Both the position numbers and the translations under genes were made by a program. From Oxytricha trifallax (taxonomy: Eukaryota > Ciliophora > Spirotrichea > Sporadotrichida > Oxytrichidae), in assembly GCA_000711775.1 (NCBI GenBank), contig ARYC01000652.1, forward strand, positions 58,927 through 122,926: a stretch of DNA of 64,000 nucleotides, in the 5' to 3' direction. Shown here piece by piece: positions 1 to 10,092 of the stretch. The first letter of the stretch is position 1. Each line of letters opens with the position of its first letter. The notes beneath the pieces were generated by a model. The model saw only the letters and a list, made by a program, of their open reading frames with translations. It did no database searches and was not told where the DNA came from.

Positions 1-58
1 GTATATTTATGATGAGAAATATTTAGATTTGCCTTGAGCTTAGGTATGGTGGTATGAG

Positions 59-780
59 TTGGTAAAATTTTCAAAAAAATAGGTGACTTGATTAATTAAT
101 ATAGTGAGGATAAGTTATGCAATTTTATAGTATATATTTAAGAACAGTTGAATAAATTAAAAAATATTAATGAATATAATATCAAATTGTATGATATATA
201 TTAAGTTTTCTTAACTTATTAGAATATAAAAATTTACTAAATTATTAAGCTTTATAAATCATAATATACTTAATAAGTTATTTACAATTTATTCATTAAT
301 AATCATACTCATATGCTGAATAAACTTTAGTTCTTTTTGCACAAAAGTTTAAATACATTGAATGTACTATATTTTAATTTATTAGAATGTAATTACTATT
401 ATACTAATACCTTATATTTTAAGCATCTCTCATTAAATAAGTATGAATTATAATTAAATAAGTTTAATAAATTTAAAGTTAAAAAGTTGGGACTATTAAG
501 TCTAAGTGAAATAACATTTACTCATATACAAAAATGTGAATAACTTTATATAAAAAACAAAGAGTACACGTTTACCTAATCTAAATAAAATAATAAATAA
601 ACTAAACTTTATTATGAAATGCAAGGCAATCGACAAAAGCTCGACAACTTTTCTCGATTGCCTTACATTAGAAATATGTAGTGAATAAATAAAGCTAAAT
701 TTATTTAAATATTAGAAATGATGAAATTAAATCACTGTATTAATTCTAACAATTGCCTGAATATTTAAAATTTTTACCAA
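59..780. mobile_element. 0.7 kb inverted-repeat element inside TBE A transposase gene
   Basis: The sequence before base 58 and after base 780 matches contiguous transposase coding DNA in TBE B and C, so the DNA between them is an insertion. Its ends are inverted repeats: TTGGTAAAATTTT at 59-71 and AAAATTTTTACCAA at 767-780. The interior is AT-rich, without a convincing gene, and holds a strong hairpin at 618-669. It looks like a non-autonomous element. I could not settle a target duplication because the left junction contains a short GGTAT repetition. Confidence 0.6.
618..669. repeat. Hairpin with 16-base arms
   Basis: Arms AATGCAAGGCAATCGA (618-633) and TCGATTGCCTTACATT (654-669) pair with one mismatch, and a smaller AAAAG/CTTTT pair lies inside the loop. 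It is markedly more GC-rich than the surrounding insertion. It could be a structural core of the element or a small RNA hairpin; nothing decides between these. Confidence 0.6.
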
Positions 781-1748
781 GTATCAATATAGACTAAATC
801 AAAACAGTGCAAAATTATGCGCAGCTCTAGCACGACTCCTACGCAAGAATGCCTCAACTGTTAGGTATCACTGCTTGCTTGCTGTTTAGCATTTATAACT
901 CAGGAACTTGAAAACATCCAGAAAGATAATAAAAGTTCACTTAGACAAATATTTTCAACCTTTATGACTCAAAGACTTTAAAGTATTGGGTACACTTTCC
1001 ATTAGACTAGCGACCTGTGATGTTTCATCTAAAGTTTCCTGACATGCGTATCTCTCCTTAGACTATAGCCAACATTTATGGAAGAAATCGTATAACTTTC
1101 AAGACTTTCAACAGAGTGAAGAGAGTGATTGATTTTACAATGCCATTTTATAGTAATAATTTAAACTATATATATGATTAAATGCAGAGAGCTATTTACA
1201 ATAACATCAAGTTCGTACACGCAGATGAAGCTGTATTTACCTTCAACGCCTTTATTAATAAGTCTTGGTTTAAGAAGAATATAGAAGTCTACGATTAGTA
1301 AGTGAAGGCAGTCACCCATGCAATATAAGCTGGTATTAGCGAAGATTCAGGCTTAAAAAGTTATGTTATTCATCCTCGTTCTATTAAGCGAGAGTATTAC
1401 ATAGAGTTCTGTAAGAGATAAGTACAGTAATCAAGAGATCATCCTGTTTGTTGATAACCTTTCAGTTCATAAGACCAAGGAGTCTAAGAAAGTTTATGAA
1501 GAGATAAAGATAACTCCTGTTTATAATGTTCCTTACAGTCCACAATTTAATGGAATCGAATTCTACTGGAGTTAAGTCAAGACTCACTACAAGAAACTCT
1601 TGTTGTATTACCTTATGCACGACTTGCCTAAAGATACAGTTGATTAGAATCAAAGTAGCTGCAAGAGAGTTAATATAGACAAGACTACGATATGTGCAAG
1701 ATAAGGGAGAATGGATGTTATTAATAAGTGTTAGATTTAAATGAATGA
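781..1748 (+). pseudogene. TBE A transposase, decayed
   Basis: Homologous to the TBE B and TBE C transposases (Tc1/mariner-type DDE family). The 5' coding part lies at about 9-58, followed by the inserted element, then resumes at 781. The catalytic region is recognisable: a first-aspartate segment (HADEAVFTFN), the FVDNLSVHKTK segment and the NGIEFYWS segment with the third acidic residue. A two-base deletion near base 37 and several later single-base changes break the frame. The stop equivalent to the intact family stop is TGA at 1746-1748, seven bases before the stop of the convergent 22-kDa-class gene. Confidence 0.85.
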
Positions 1749-1754
1749 ACTAGT

Positions 1755-2519
1755 TCACATATTAAACGAAATCTTTAAAGGATTAGGCTTCTCTTTCTTT
1801 TCTTCCTATCGTGCTTAACTAGGACCCATGTTTCGTCTCTTTGTACCAGCGCCAGCATCTATGTTCATTTCATCAGGCTTTGAAATTTCATTATAAAGTC
1901 TCTTGCGAACTTAATGAATGGTTTGAGATTTTCTCTCTCTATGAACCTTTGCATTCTCTTTCATAAGGAATATATCAGTTCCAGGCTTCCCTACAAAGTT
2001 ATAAATCAAAGCTTACAAGAGAGATAATGATGCTTCTTTAGCTCTGCAAGCCATGTCTTGCTTATTAATATACTTTGCTTCTTTTAATTCTCAGGAGAAA
2101 TAGAGTTGCTCTTCTTATGAGCTTCTTCTATAATTTCTCTAAGTTAACTTTCTCTCAAAGTACCAGGAACACCAAAGAAAAGACTCCTTTCTGAAAGTTT
2201 AATAGATAGCTGTTTCTTGGTAGGAAGATAAACTACTAACTCTTCATCTTTCGTAGCATCCTCGTAGAGATTAGTGACAGATATCTCTTGGTAGTTTGTT
2301 ATTTCTACCAACTTAATCTCTCACAGAGTATTGCTTTTAAGAATGATATTTTGGTACCTTCCATCGTTGGAAGGAATAAACCAACTGCATATTATGTTGA
2401 TTATCATCTATTTATTTTACCATGTTGAGTGAGGTATCGATAGAGATCTTCCTTACTTCTGAATCTTGATATCATTTCTTTAGCCTCAACCCTTTTCATT
2501 GCATTACTCAGTGATTCAT
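1755..2519 (-). pseudogene. TBE A 22-kDa-class accessory gene, decayed
   Basis: Minus-strand homologue of the intact gene at 39681-40471. A one-base deletion just after the start codon (ATG complement at 2517-2519) shifts the frame, and an internal segment of about 25 bases is missing near 2325. The two introns of the family, 36 and 26 bases, are still visible with GT and AG borders. The stop complement is at 1755-1757, tail to tail with the transposase. The function of this TBE protein is unknown to me. Confidence 0.8.
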
Positions 2520-2689
2520 CTTTGTTTCTCTTCCTATTAATGAATTTCAAGTTTTAATTTATAGACTTCTGGATCCTATTGTTTAAAAAATTTTACTATT
2601 AAATATGGGCATCTAATAGGAGGTTAACCCTGCAAAGATACCTGGAGAAAATTTGCAGAAGCTGTAATAAATTTCAGAGATTGAGCTCC

Positions 2690-2925
2690 ATTTTTATAAA
2701 TTTACTTCCATTAAATTAGTACTAGATTTGTTTAAATTTAATTAGTACTGGTACTAAATTTGTTTAATTTTAATTGGTACCAATTTTATATTACCAAAAC
2801 TTAATTAGTACCTAGTTTTAATCCAGTGAAGTTTTAATGCAAAAGTTCCAAACTTGTTTAAAACTTAATTGGTACCAGTACCAACCTACGATTTCGCAAT
2901 GTTAGTACCAAAATCAAATTTATTA
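2690..2925. repeat. TBE A spacer with repeated TTGGTACCAATT-like motifs
   Basis: Between the 22-kDa-class and zinc-finger/kinase genes lies a non-coding spacer holding many imperfect copies of a palindromic motif built on GGTACC or AGTACT, in both orientations. The same spacer occurs in TBE B (5400-5620) and TBE C (39290-39510). It lies upstream of both divergent accessory genes, so a shared promoter or binding array is plausible but inferred. Confidence 0.65.
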
Positions 2926-3364
2926 AGACTATAATTATTGTAGGAATACATTTGATTTGGGGAAATTTATTAAATTTAAATTTACAAATATTTAAATCTT
3001 GGCAGTTAACTTTCTGGAAACCCTGACAATATGGTACTTTTTCGATAGAGAATTCAAAATTAGCTGGACTTTACTATTGGCGGTACCCCTCTATCGCATC
3101 CCTGGAGCGAGATAACACGACTTTAATTTTGGCATTAAATTCAACTAAACAAATCACCCAAAATTAAAGTAGAGTTATCTCACTCCAGGAATGCGATAGA
3201 GGGGTACCGCCAATAGTAAAGTCCAGCTAATTTTGAATTCTCTATCGAACAAGTACCATATTCAAAACCCCAAAACCCCTTAGTGAGGTTTATAAGTGCT
3301 TTGATTTGTAGGGTATAGTTGGGGTCTTATTGGGGTTAGTAGAGAAATTAGGCCAATTTGCAAA

Positions 3365-4430
3365 ATGAGAAATAGAAATTAGCGAAATTTAGGGTCTATT
3401 TATGATGAGTAATATTTAGATTTACTGCTTAAGCTTAGGTATGGTACAAGTATTAATATAGACTAAGTCAAACCAGTGTTGAATTATACAGCCATAGCAA
3501 GACTCCTACACAAGAGTGCCTCAACCGTTAGGTATCATTGCTTGTTAGCTGTTTAACATTATAACTCAGGCTCTTGAAAACATCCTGCAAGAAAATAAAA
3601 GTTCTCACAGGTCCATATTGACTATCTCTGTGACTCTAAGACGTTAAAGTATTGGGCTCACTTTCCTCTTGACTAACGAGCTGTCATGTTTCATCGCAAG
3701 TTTCCAGACATGCGTATCTCTCCTTAGACTATAGCCAATATTTATAGACGAAATGGTATTACTTTCAAGACTGTCAACAGAGTTAAGAGAGTGATTGATT
3801 TTACAGTGCCATTTTATAGCAATAATTTAAACTATATATATGATTAAATGCAGAGAGCTATTGATAATAACATCAAGTTCATACATGCAGATGAAGCTGT
3901 GTTTACGTTCAACACTTTTATTAATAAGTCATGGTACAAGAAGTATGATAACATAGAAGTTTATGACTAAAAAGTAAAGGTAGTCACTCATGCAATTTTA
4001 GCTGGTATAAGTGAAGATTCAGGCTTAGAGAGTTATGTGATTCACCCTCGCTCTATTAAGCGAGAGTAGTATATAGAGTTCCTACATAAGCTCAGAGAGA
4101 AGTATAGCAACCAAGAGATCATCCTGTTTGTTGATAACCTATCAGTTCATAAGACTAAGGAGTCTAAGAAAGCTTATGAAGACCTAAACATAACTCCTGT
4201 ATACAACGTTCCTTACAGCCCTTAATTTAATGGAATAGAATTCTACTGGAGTTAAATAAAGACTCACTAACAAGAAGCTTCTGCTGTATCATCTTATGCA
4301 TGACTTGCCCATCGATACAGTAGACTTGATTCAAAGCAGCTGTAAGAGAGTGAGCGTAGATAAGACAACAATTTGTGCGAGAAAGGGAAGAATGAATGTT
4401 TATAAATAAGTTTTAGATTTAAACGAATGA
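3365..4430 (+). pseudogene. TBE B transposase (DDE, Tc1/mariner-like) with TGA and frameshift
   Basis: TBE transposases cut and move the element and are known to take part in programmed germline DNA elimination in Oxytricha. The start ATG at 3365 opens MRNRNQRNLGSIYDE. A helix-turn-helix-like segment (SASTVRYHC) precedes an in-frame TGA at codon 71 (3575-3577). The DDE core follows in the same frame: HADEAVFTF, FVDNLSVHKTK and NGIEFYWS. One extra base near 4269 shifts the last third; the family stop is TGA 4428-4430. Length 1066 bases against 1065 expected for a 354-residue product. TBE C has the same TGA at the same codon. Confidence 0.88.
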
Positions 4431-4436
4431 ATATAT

Positions 4437-5228
4437 TCACATATTAAACTGGCCCATAAATGGGTTTGGCTTCTCTTTCTTCTCCTCTTCTTATGGCTTG
4501 CTTGGGCCCATATTTCTTCTCTTTGTGCCAGCTCCTGCATCTATGTTCATTTCATCTGAGCTTTTAAACATCTTTATAAAGTCTCTTGCTCACTTCATGA
4601 ATTTTCTGTGACTTTCTCTCTCTATGAACCTTAGCATGCTCTTTCATAAGATATATACCAGTGCCAGATTTTCCTACAAAGTTATATGTCAAAGCTTACT
4701 TGAAAGATAAGGATGCTTCTTAAGTTCCTCTAGCCAAGCTGAGCTTATTAGAATGCCTTGCTTCTTCTAGTCTTCAGGAGAAATAGAATATCGTTTCTTA
4801 TGTGCTTCTTCAATAATTTCTCTGAGATAATCCTCTTTTATTGTACCAAGAACACCAAAGAAGAAGTTCCTCTCTGGGAGTTTATTAGAGAGTTGTTTCT
4901 TGGTAGGAAGGTAAACTACCACTTCCTCATCTTACATGGCATCCTCATAAAGATTAGTGACTGAAATCTCAGGGTAGTTGGGAATTTCGATTAGTTTAAT
5001 CTCTTTATTTTTAAAAGCTTTCTTCTCCTCACAAAGTATTGCTTTCAAGAATGAAATTTTGGTACCTTCCATCGTAGGAAGGAATAAACCAACTGTATAA
5101 AATGTTAATAATCATCAAGTTATCTTACCATGTAAAGTTTGGTATCGATAGAGATCTTCCTTACTTCTGAATCTTGATATCATTTCTTGAGCCTCGACTC
5201 TTTTCATTTGATCATTGAGTGATTCCAT
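4437..5228 (-). pseudogene. TBE B 22-kDa-class accessory gene, one late frameshift
   Basis: Start ATG complement at 5226-5228; stop complement at 4437-4439, six bases from the transposase stop. Two spliceosomal-type introns are present on the minus strand: 5093-5128 (36 bases) and 4674-4699 (26 bases), each GTAAG to AG. The exons match the intact TBE C gene through most of the protein, then one extra base near 4555 shifts the basic C-terminal tail. Total length is 792 bases against 791 in TBE C. Role unknown. Confidence 0.82.
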
Positions 5229-5399
5229 CTTTGTTCCTCTCCCTATTAATGAATTTCAAATTATAACTTATAGACTTCTGGATCCTTTTGTTTAAAATCT
5301 TACTATTAAATATGGGCATCTTATAGGAGGTCAACCCTGCAAAGATACGTGGAGAAAGTTTGCAGAAGCTGTAACAAACTGCAGAGATGGAGCTCCATT

Positions 5400-5620
5400 T
5401 TTATCAATTTAGTTCCATTAAATTAGTACTAAATTTGTTTTAATTTAATTAGTACTGGTACTAAATTCGTTTAATTTTAATTGGTACCAATTTAATAGTA
5501 CCAAAACTTAATTAGTACCTAGTTTTAAACTAATGAGGTTTTAATGGAAAAGTTCCAAATTGGTTCAAAACCTAATTGGTACCAGTACCAACCTGAATTT
5601 TTTCTAAGTTGGTACCAAAA
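5400..5620. repeat. TBE B spacer with GGTACC-type palindromic repeats
   Basis: Non-coding spacer between divergent accessory genes, filled with imperfect TTGGTACCAATT, TAGTACTAA and related units. It is homologous to the spacers of TBE A and C. A short run AGAAATTTAAATTTGAATTT immediately precedes the zinc-finger/kinase start in all copies and may be its leader or promoter. Confidence 0.65.
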
Positions 5621-5794
5621 TTAAAAATATTAAGCATGAATTTAGAAAATTTATAGTTATAAACTTAGTATAAATATGATGTCTAACGCCTAAGAATCAA
5701 CCATTGTTGTTGCAGTACCAACTCCTATACAAAGTTACTATAACTAGAGAGGTTATTAGAGCTTTATAATAGAAATTTAAATTTGAATTTAAAC

Positions 5795-7243
5795 ATGGCG
5801 GCTAACTTAAATCGCAAAGCAGTCTCTCTTGGCAGTGGATAATCTTAGCTAAACTTTGGATAAACTAAGAAGCCAGAGATCATATACATTGAAAAGGAGC
5901 CAGAGCTTAAAGCTCTTGAGTTTGAATCAGAGGTGTTTGTTCTAGAAATAAATATCAGGAAGCAGAGAGCAGAGATAAGTATTTAAACGCTAATCGAAGA
6001 TGTTGAGGAGTTAAAAGAACATCTCCCACTAGAAAAGATTAAAGAATTCTAATGTGATGAATGCTAAAATTTCTTCTCAACTGATTCGAGCTTGAAGAGG
6101 CACATCAAAGAGATGCACTCTGGGAGAGCTAAGATATATTTTAAGCACGAAAAGGTCGATGGCAGGTATTAGTGCACGACTTGCATGAAGTCTTACACTC
6201 ACTCAGCTAAAGTTAAAAGACACATGCAAAAACATCATTTAAGTGAGTTTTTAATGCAAGATAAAGAAACATAAAAACTTATACCAGCCAAGAGAAAGTC
6301 CAATACTGTAGAGTCTTAAAGAGAGCAGGAAGAGAGACTTAAGAAGCAGAAACGTTTTGAGTCAATGAACCAACCAGCTAATGAATTATATATAGCATGC
6401 TTGTAAGAGAGAGCTATGTATATACCTGCATTAAATGCAGTAGATCTCAGTTTTTGCATTGACAACTATTTACATATTGATGTGCCTAACAAGGCAAAAC
6501 TCATAGTAGTTGATGAGTATGCTTATAAAGTATATCCTTTCAAATATCTTATTAGGAACGAGCAGTATCAAAATGAGTTTGCCAATGAATACATAATACT
6601 AAGAGAGGCTCATAAAAGGTAATGCAAGAACTTGCTTAAACTCGATGGAGTTATTCTTGGACATGGTTTTATTGCACTACGACTTAAGAAATTTGAAATG
6701 ACTCTAAGAGATTATCTCTACCATAATAGATACCCAGATGACTTGAATGAGATACTCACGGAAATGACCAAGGGTGTGAAAGAGCTGCATGATCTAGGGT
6801 ATGTTCATAGAGATTTGAAGCCAGAAAATGTAATGCTAAATCTCTGTCCTTTAGAAATAGTAGTCATTGATTTCAATAGAGCAATAAGGTAAGAAATAGT
6901 GACTTTAGCTAAAGTGCTAGGCACACCTGGGTACTTCCCAATAAGAGAGAAGTGGACTAATGGCTCTGTTTAGTGGGATGTCTGGGCGGTAGCAGCAATT
7001 ATTTTAGAGTGCGATATGGAAAGTATGTCGTACTTCGGAACAAAGCAAGAAAAGTAATCAATAAGCATGGCTGTTAAACATATAAAGCAAGAAGATGTAT
7101 GCACTTAGATTAAGAAAATGGTTGAGATGATCATAGTAAGAGCTCCAGCATATCCAAGATCATCATTAGAAGATATACTTGAAACATTAAAGAGAGCTAA
7201 GTTCAAGAGATACCACAAAGATAAGCAGATAAAATTTGTTTGA
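5795..7243 (+). CDS. TBE B zinc-finger/protein-kinase-like protein (57-kDa class), intact
   Basis: Open frame of 483 codons ending in TGA, using TAA and TAG as glutamine, which gives 482 residues as expected for the TBE 57-kDa protein. Two C2H2 zinc fingers occur at about residues 87-108 (CDEC...HIKEMH) and 127-148 (CTTC...HMQKHH). The rest resembles a protein kinase: catalytic loop HRDLKPEN at 338-345, DFN at 359-361 where kinases have DFG, then GTPGYFP and a DVWAVAAI segment. No glycine-rich loop is visible, so it may be a pseudokinase or a minimal kinase. The start ATG follows the conserved AT-rich leader. It is the best-preserved gene of the window; its role in transposition is unknown. 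Confidence 0.93.
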
Positions 7244-7626
7244 ATTAAACACATTATTACTCATTAAATATTCATTAAATTCACATAAAACTTCCGTTTT
7301 CTCTACTAACCCCAATAAGACCCCAACTATACCCTACAAATCAAAGCACTTATAAACCTCACTAAGGGGTTTTGGGGTTTTGATTGTCAGGGTTTCCAGA
7401 AAGTTAACTGCCAAGATTTAAATATTTGTAAATTTAAATTTAATAAATTTCCCCAAATCAAATGTATTCCAACAATAGTAAGTTATAGTGATAAATCACA
7501 AAGAAGTATGGTTGCTTACAGCTGAAATTTAACCATGACTTACACTTTTTTAGTCTTAAAAGAGAGTGGCTCTTGTAAGTATGCTTATAATAGCTTAATA
7601 ATAGAAATTTAAATTTGAATTTAAAC

Positions 7627-9064
7627 ATGGAGACTAACTTAAATCGTAAAGCAGTTGGTTTAGGATCTGGTTAATCATAGCTCAACTTTTGCTCAAACAA
7701 GAAACCAGAAATTATTTATTTTGAGAGGCAGAGCTAAAGGCTCTTGAATTTGAAGAAAGCGTCTTCCTCATTGATGTTTAAAACAAGAAATAGAGATCAG
7801 AGATGGGAGTTCAAAAATAAATTGAAGAAGTAGATGATGTAAAAGAACAGCAGCCAATTCAAAAGTTAAAAAAACTTCGAATGTTAAGAGTGGTAGAATT
7901 TCTTCTCAACTGAGTCAAGCTTAAAGAGATTCACTAAGGAAAAGTGGAAAAGCTAAGATGTATTTTAAACATGATAAGGTCGATGGCAGGTACTATTGCA
8001 CGACTTGTGAGAAGTCTTACACACACTCAGCTAAAATAAAAAAGCACATGCAGAAAGATCACCTAAGTGAGTTTTTGATTTAAGATTAAGAGACTTAAAA
8101 ACTTGTGCCAGCCAAGAGGAAATCAAATACTATTTAATCTCAAAGAGAGCAACAGGAGAAGCTCAAGAGGTAAAAAGATACGAATTGATGAACCAACCTG
8201 CTAATAGAGCATTTGTCGTATGTTTACAAGAGAGATCTATGTATATCCCTGCTCTGAAAGCAATTGATATTAGCAGCTGTATTGAAAATTATTTAAACAT
8301 AGATGTCCTTAACAAAGTAAAACTTAAAATTGTAGATGAATATGCATACAAGATCAATTTTTTCAGCTATCTCATAAAGAATGGACAGTATCAGAATTAA
8401 TTTGCCAACGAATTTATCATACTTAAAGAGGCATAGAAAAGGAATTGCAAATATTTGATAAAGTTGGATGGTGTTATTCTTGGATATGAATTCATAGCTC
8501 TCAGACTAAAGAAATATGAAATGACTCTAAGAGATTATCTGTATCATAGCAGATACCCAGATGATCTCAACGATATACTCTCTGTGATGACGAAGGATGT
8601 GAAAGAGCTTCATGAACTTGGATATGTTCACAGAGATTTGAAGCCAGAAAATTTTATGCTAAACCTCTGTCCTAAATAACTAGTAGTCATCGATTTTGAT
8701 AGAGCTATAAGGCAAAAGATAGTAACACTAGCAAAGGTGCTTGGCACTCCTGGATACTTCCCAACAAGAGAAAAGTGGACGAATGGCTCTGTTTAATGGG
8801 ATGTATGAGCAATAGCAGCAATGATATTAGAGTGCGATATGGAAAATATGGCTTACTTTGGCACTAAGCATGAAAAACAATCGATAAACTTGACAGAGAA
8901 GCATTTAAAGTAGAATGAGGTTTGCTAAGGAATAAGAAATATTGTAGAGAAGACAATAATAAGACCACCAGCCTATCCTCGGTAATCCTTAGACGATATT
9001 TTAGCCTCTTTAGACAGCAAGATTAATGAAGTATAACAAACACAATCAGAAAAAATTAGTTTGA
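7627..9064 (+). pseudogene. TBE A zinc-finger/kinase gene, frameshifted
   Basis: Homologue of the TBE B gene at 5795-7243, resuming TBE A after the foldback insertion. Start ATG 7627, family stop TGA 9062-9064, 1438 bases, with multiple indels. The first zinc finger is damaged and part of its helix is lost; the second is complete. The kinase part keeps HRDLKPENFMLN and has DFD at the metal-binding motif. A TGA replaces the tryptophan codon in the DVW segment near 8807. Confidence 0.88.
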
Positions 9065-9205
9065 TTTAAGACAATGAATATTCAATAAATACATATAAAA
9101 CACACATAAAACATGCGTTTTCTCTAATAATCCTAATAAAACCCCAACTATACCCTAAAAATCATAGCACTTATAACCTCATTAAGGGGTTTTGGGGTTT
9201 TTATT

Positions 9206-10090
9206 ACCCCTCGTTTCCATCAGAAAATTAATGCCTTCTTATTTTAATTACAATTATATTGTATTTTGTTATAAGTACTATGATAGCTAAATTTACAATT
9301 AATAATAATCTAGGAATGCACTAAGCATCTTTGGCACTTAAGTAACTTGGATAGTAAGCCTAATAGGGAAGACCAATGCACCACTCAAAATTATTGCATC
9401 AGAGAGCTGCTCGTAATACTAAAATTATGATTGATTCACTTATAATAGCCTGTCAAAAGATTCAAAATGGAGATATTTAAATTAAATCATAGAAATTTGT
9501 CTATTTCAGTGAATTTTTAATTTAAGGTTAAACTAAAGAGAAGAAATATTTTCTCTACTTATGTTCTTGATAACACAGCAATCAAGAGATTTAATTGCTT
9601 AAAATAAATTAATTAATTAATTATTATCAATCTTTTAAATTATCTTAATTGATTATAGTAATTACAAATAATTTGTAAAAAAATTAAAAATATAGATAAT
9701 ACATGTCACATTCCTATTTAAAACGAAATATACTAAACCCCTTCTTGCAAAAATAGCAGAATCAATTTTAAATCAATGTTTTTTCTTTATATAAGATTAC
9801 TCTATTATATAAAATTAAAAAATATAAGAAAATATCTTAAGTTGTTATTAAATATCTATTATTAATTTAAATTTGATATATAAGAAATCAACTATAAATC
9901 TATAAAAATTATTAATACAATTCAAAATCTCATTAAATTTCAGATGAACTAAATGCATTAAAACACCGAATATACTAGTTAAATTTGTTCTAAGCCTCAC
10001 TAAACCTACAACGATTTAAAAAAAAGCACAGATTTTTTTTTGCATAAAGGGCAATATGGGGAAATCAAGTAAAGTTACAGAGAAATGAAC
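9206..10090. other. AT-rich stretch right of TBE A, with one possible coding segment
   Basis: On the plus strand an open frame starts at 9316 (MHQASLALKQLGQQ) and shows coding-like composition for about 90 codons. It includes RAARNTKIMIDSL and KFVYFSEFLIQ, then dissolves into AT-rich sequence after about 9600. No family recognised. From 9600 to 10090 I see only very AT-rich DNA, consistent with eliminated sequence. Confidence 0.35.
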
Positions 10091-10092
10091 TA

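Larger units (their letters stand above)
3263..7382 (+). mobile_element. TBE B: complete telomere-bearing transposon
   Basis: Complete 4120-base element. It begins CAAAACCCCAAAACCCC at 3263 and ends with the inverted copy at 7382. The flanking ATT at 3260-3262 and 7383-7385 is the three-base target duplication typical of TBEs. Gene order is transposase (+), 22-kDa-class gene (-), GGTACC-rich spacer, zinc-finger/kinase gene (+). Removing it restores a continuous foldback arm. The zinc-finger/kinase gene is open; transposase and 22-kDa-class gene each carry a single-base insertion. Confidence 0.95.
2925..7500. mobile_element. Foldback element in TBE A, split by TBE B
   Basis: A very long inverted repeat. 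The left arm runs about 2925-3132, a 25-base loop follows (3133-3157), and the right arm begins at 3158 and breaks at 3262. It resumes at 7383 after TBE B and ends near 7500. Sample matches: TATGGTAC at 3030 with GTACCATA at 3253, and CTGGAAACCCTGACA near 3014 with its complement just after 7383. Arms are about 210 bases and nearly perfect. No coding capacity is seen. It sits in the spacer between the accessory genes of TBE A. Confidence 0.85.
1..9202 (+). mobile_element. TBE A: telomere-bearing transposon, left end outside the window, with nested insertions
   Basis: This TBE copy is recognised by homology along its length to the complete copies at 3263-7382 and 37543-41643. In order it has a transposase gene (+), a 22-kDa-class gene (-), a spacer and a zinc-finger/kinase gene (+). 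The right terminus is a G4T4G4T4-like run at 9186-9202 whose last base is T instead of the usual G, followed by ATT (9203-9205). The left terminus lies before base 1. About 720 bp is inserted in its transposase gene (59-780), and a foldback element carrying TBE B fills about 2925-7500. All three of its genes are frameshifted, so it is older or less constrained than TBE B. Confidence 0.9.

Noticed and set aside
618-669. tRNA gene
   Set aside because: One long stem only; no cloverleaf, no T-loop GTTCGA and no acceptor pairing.
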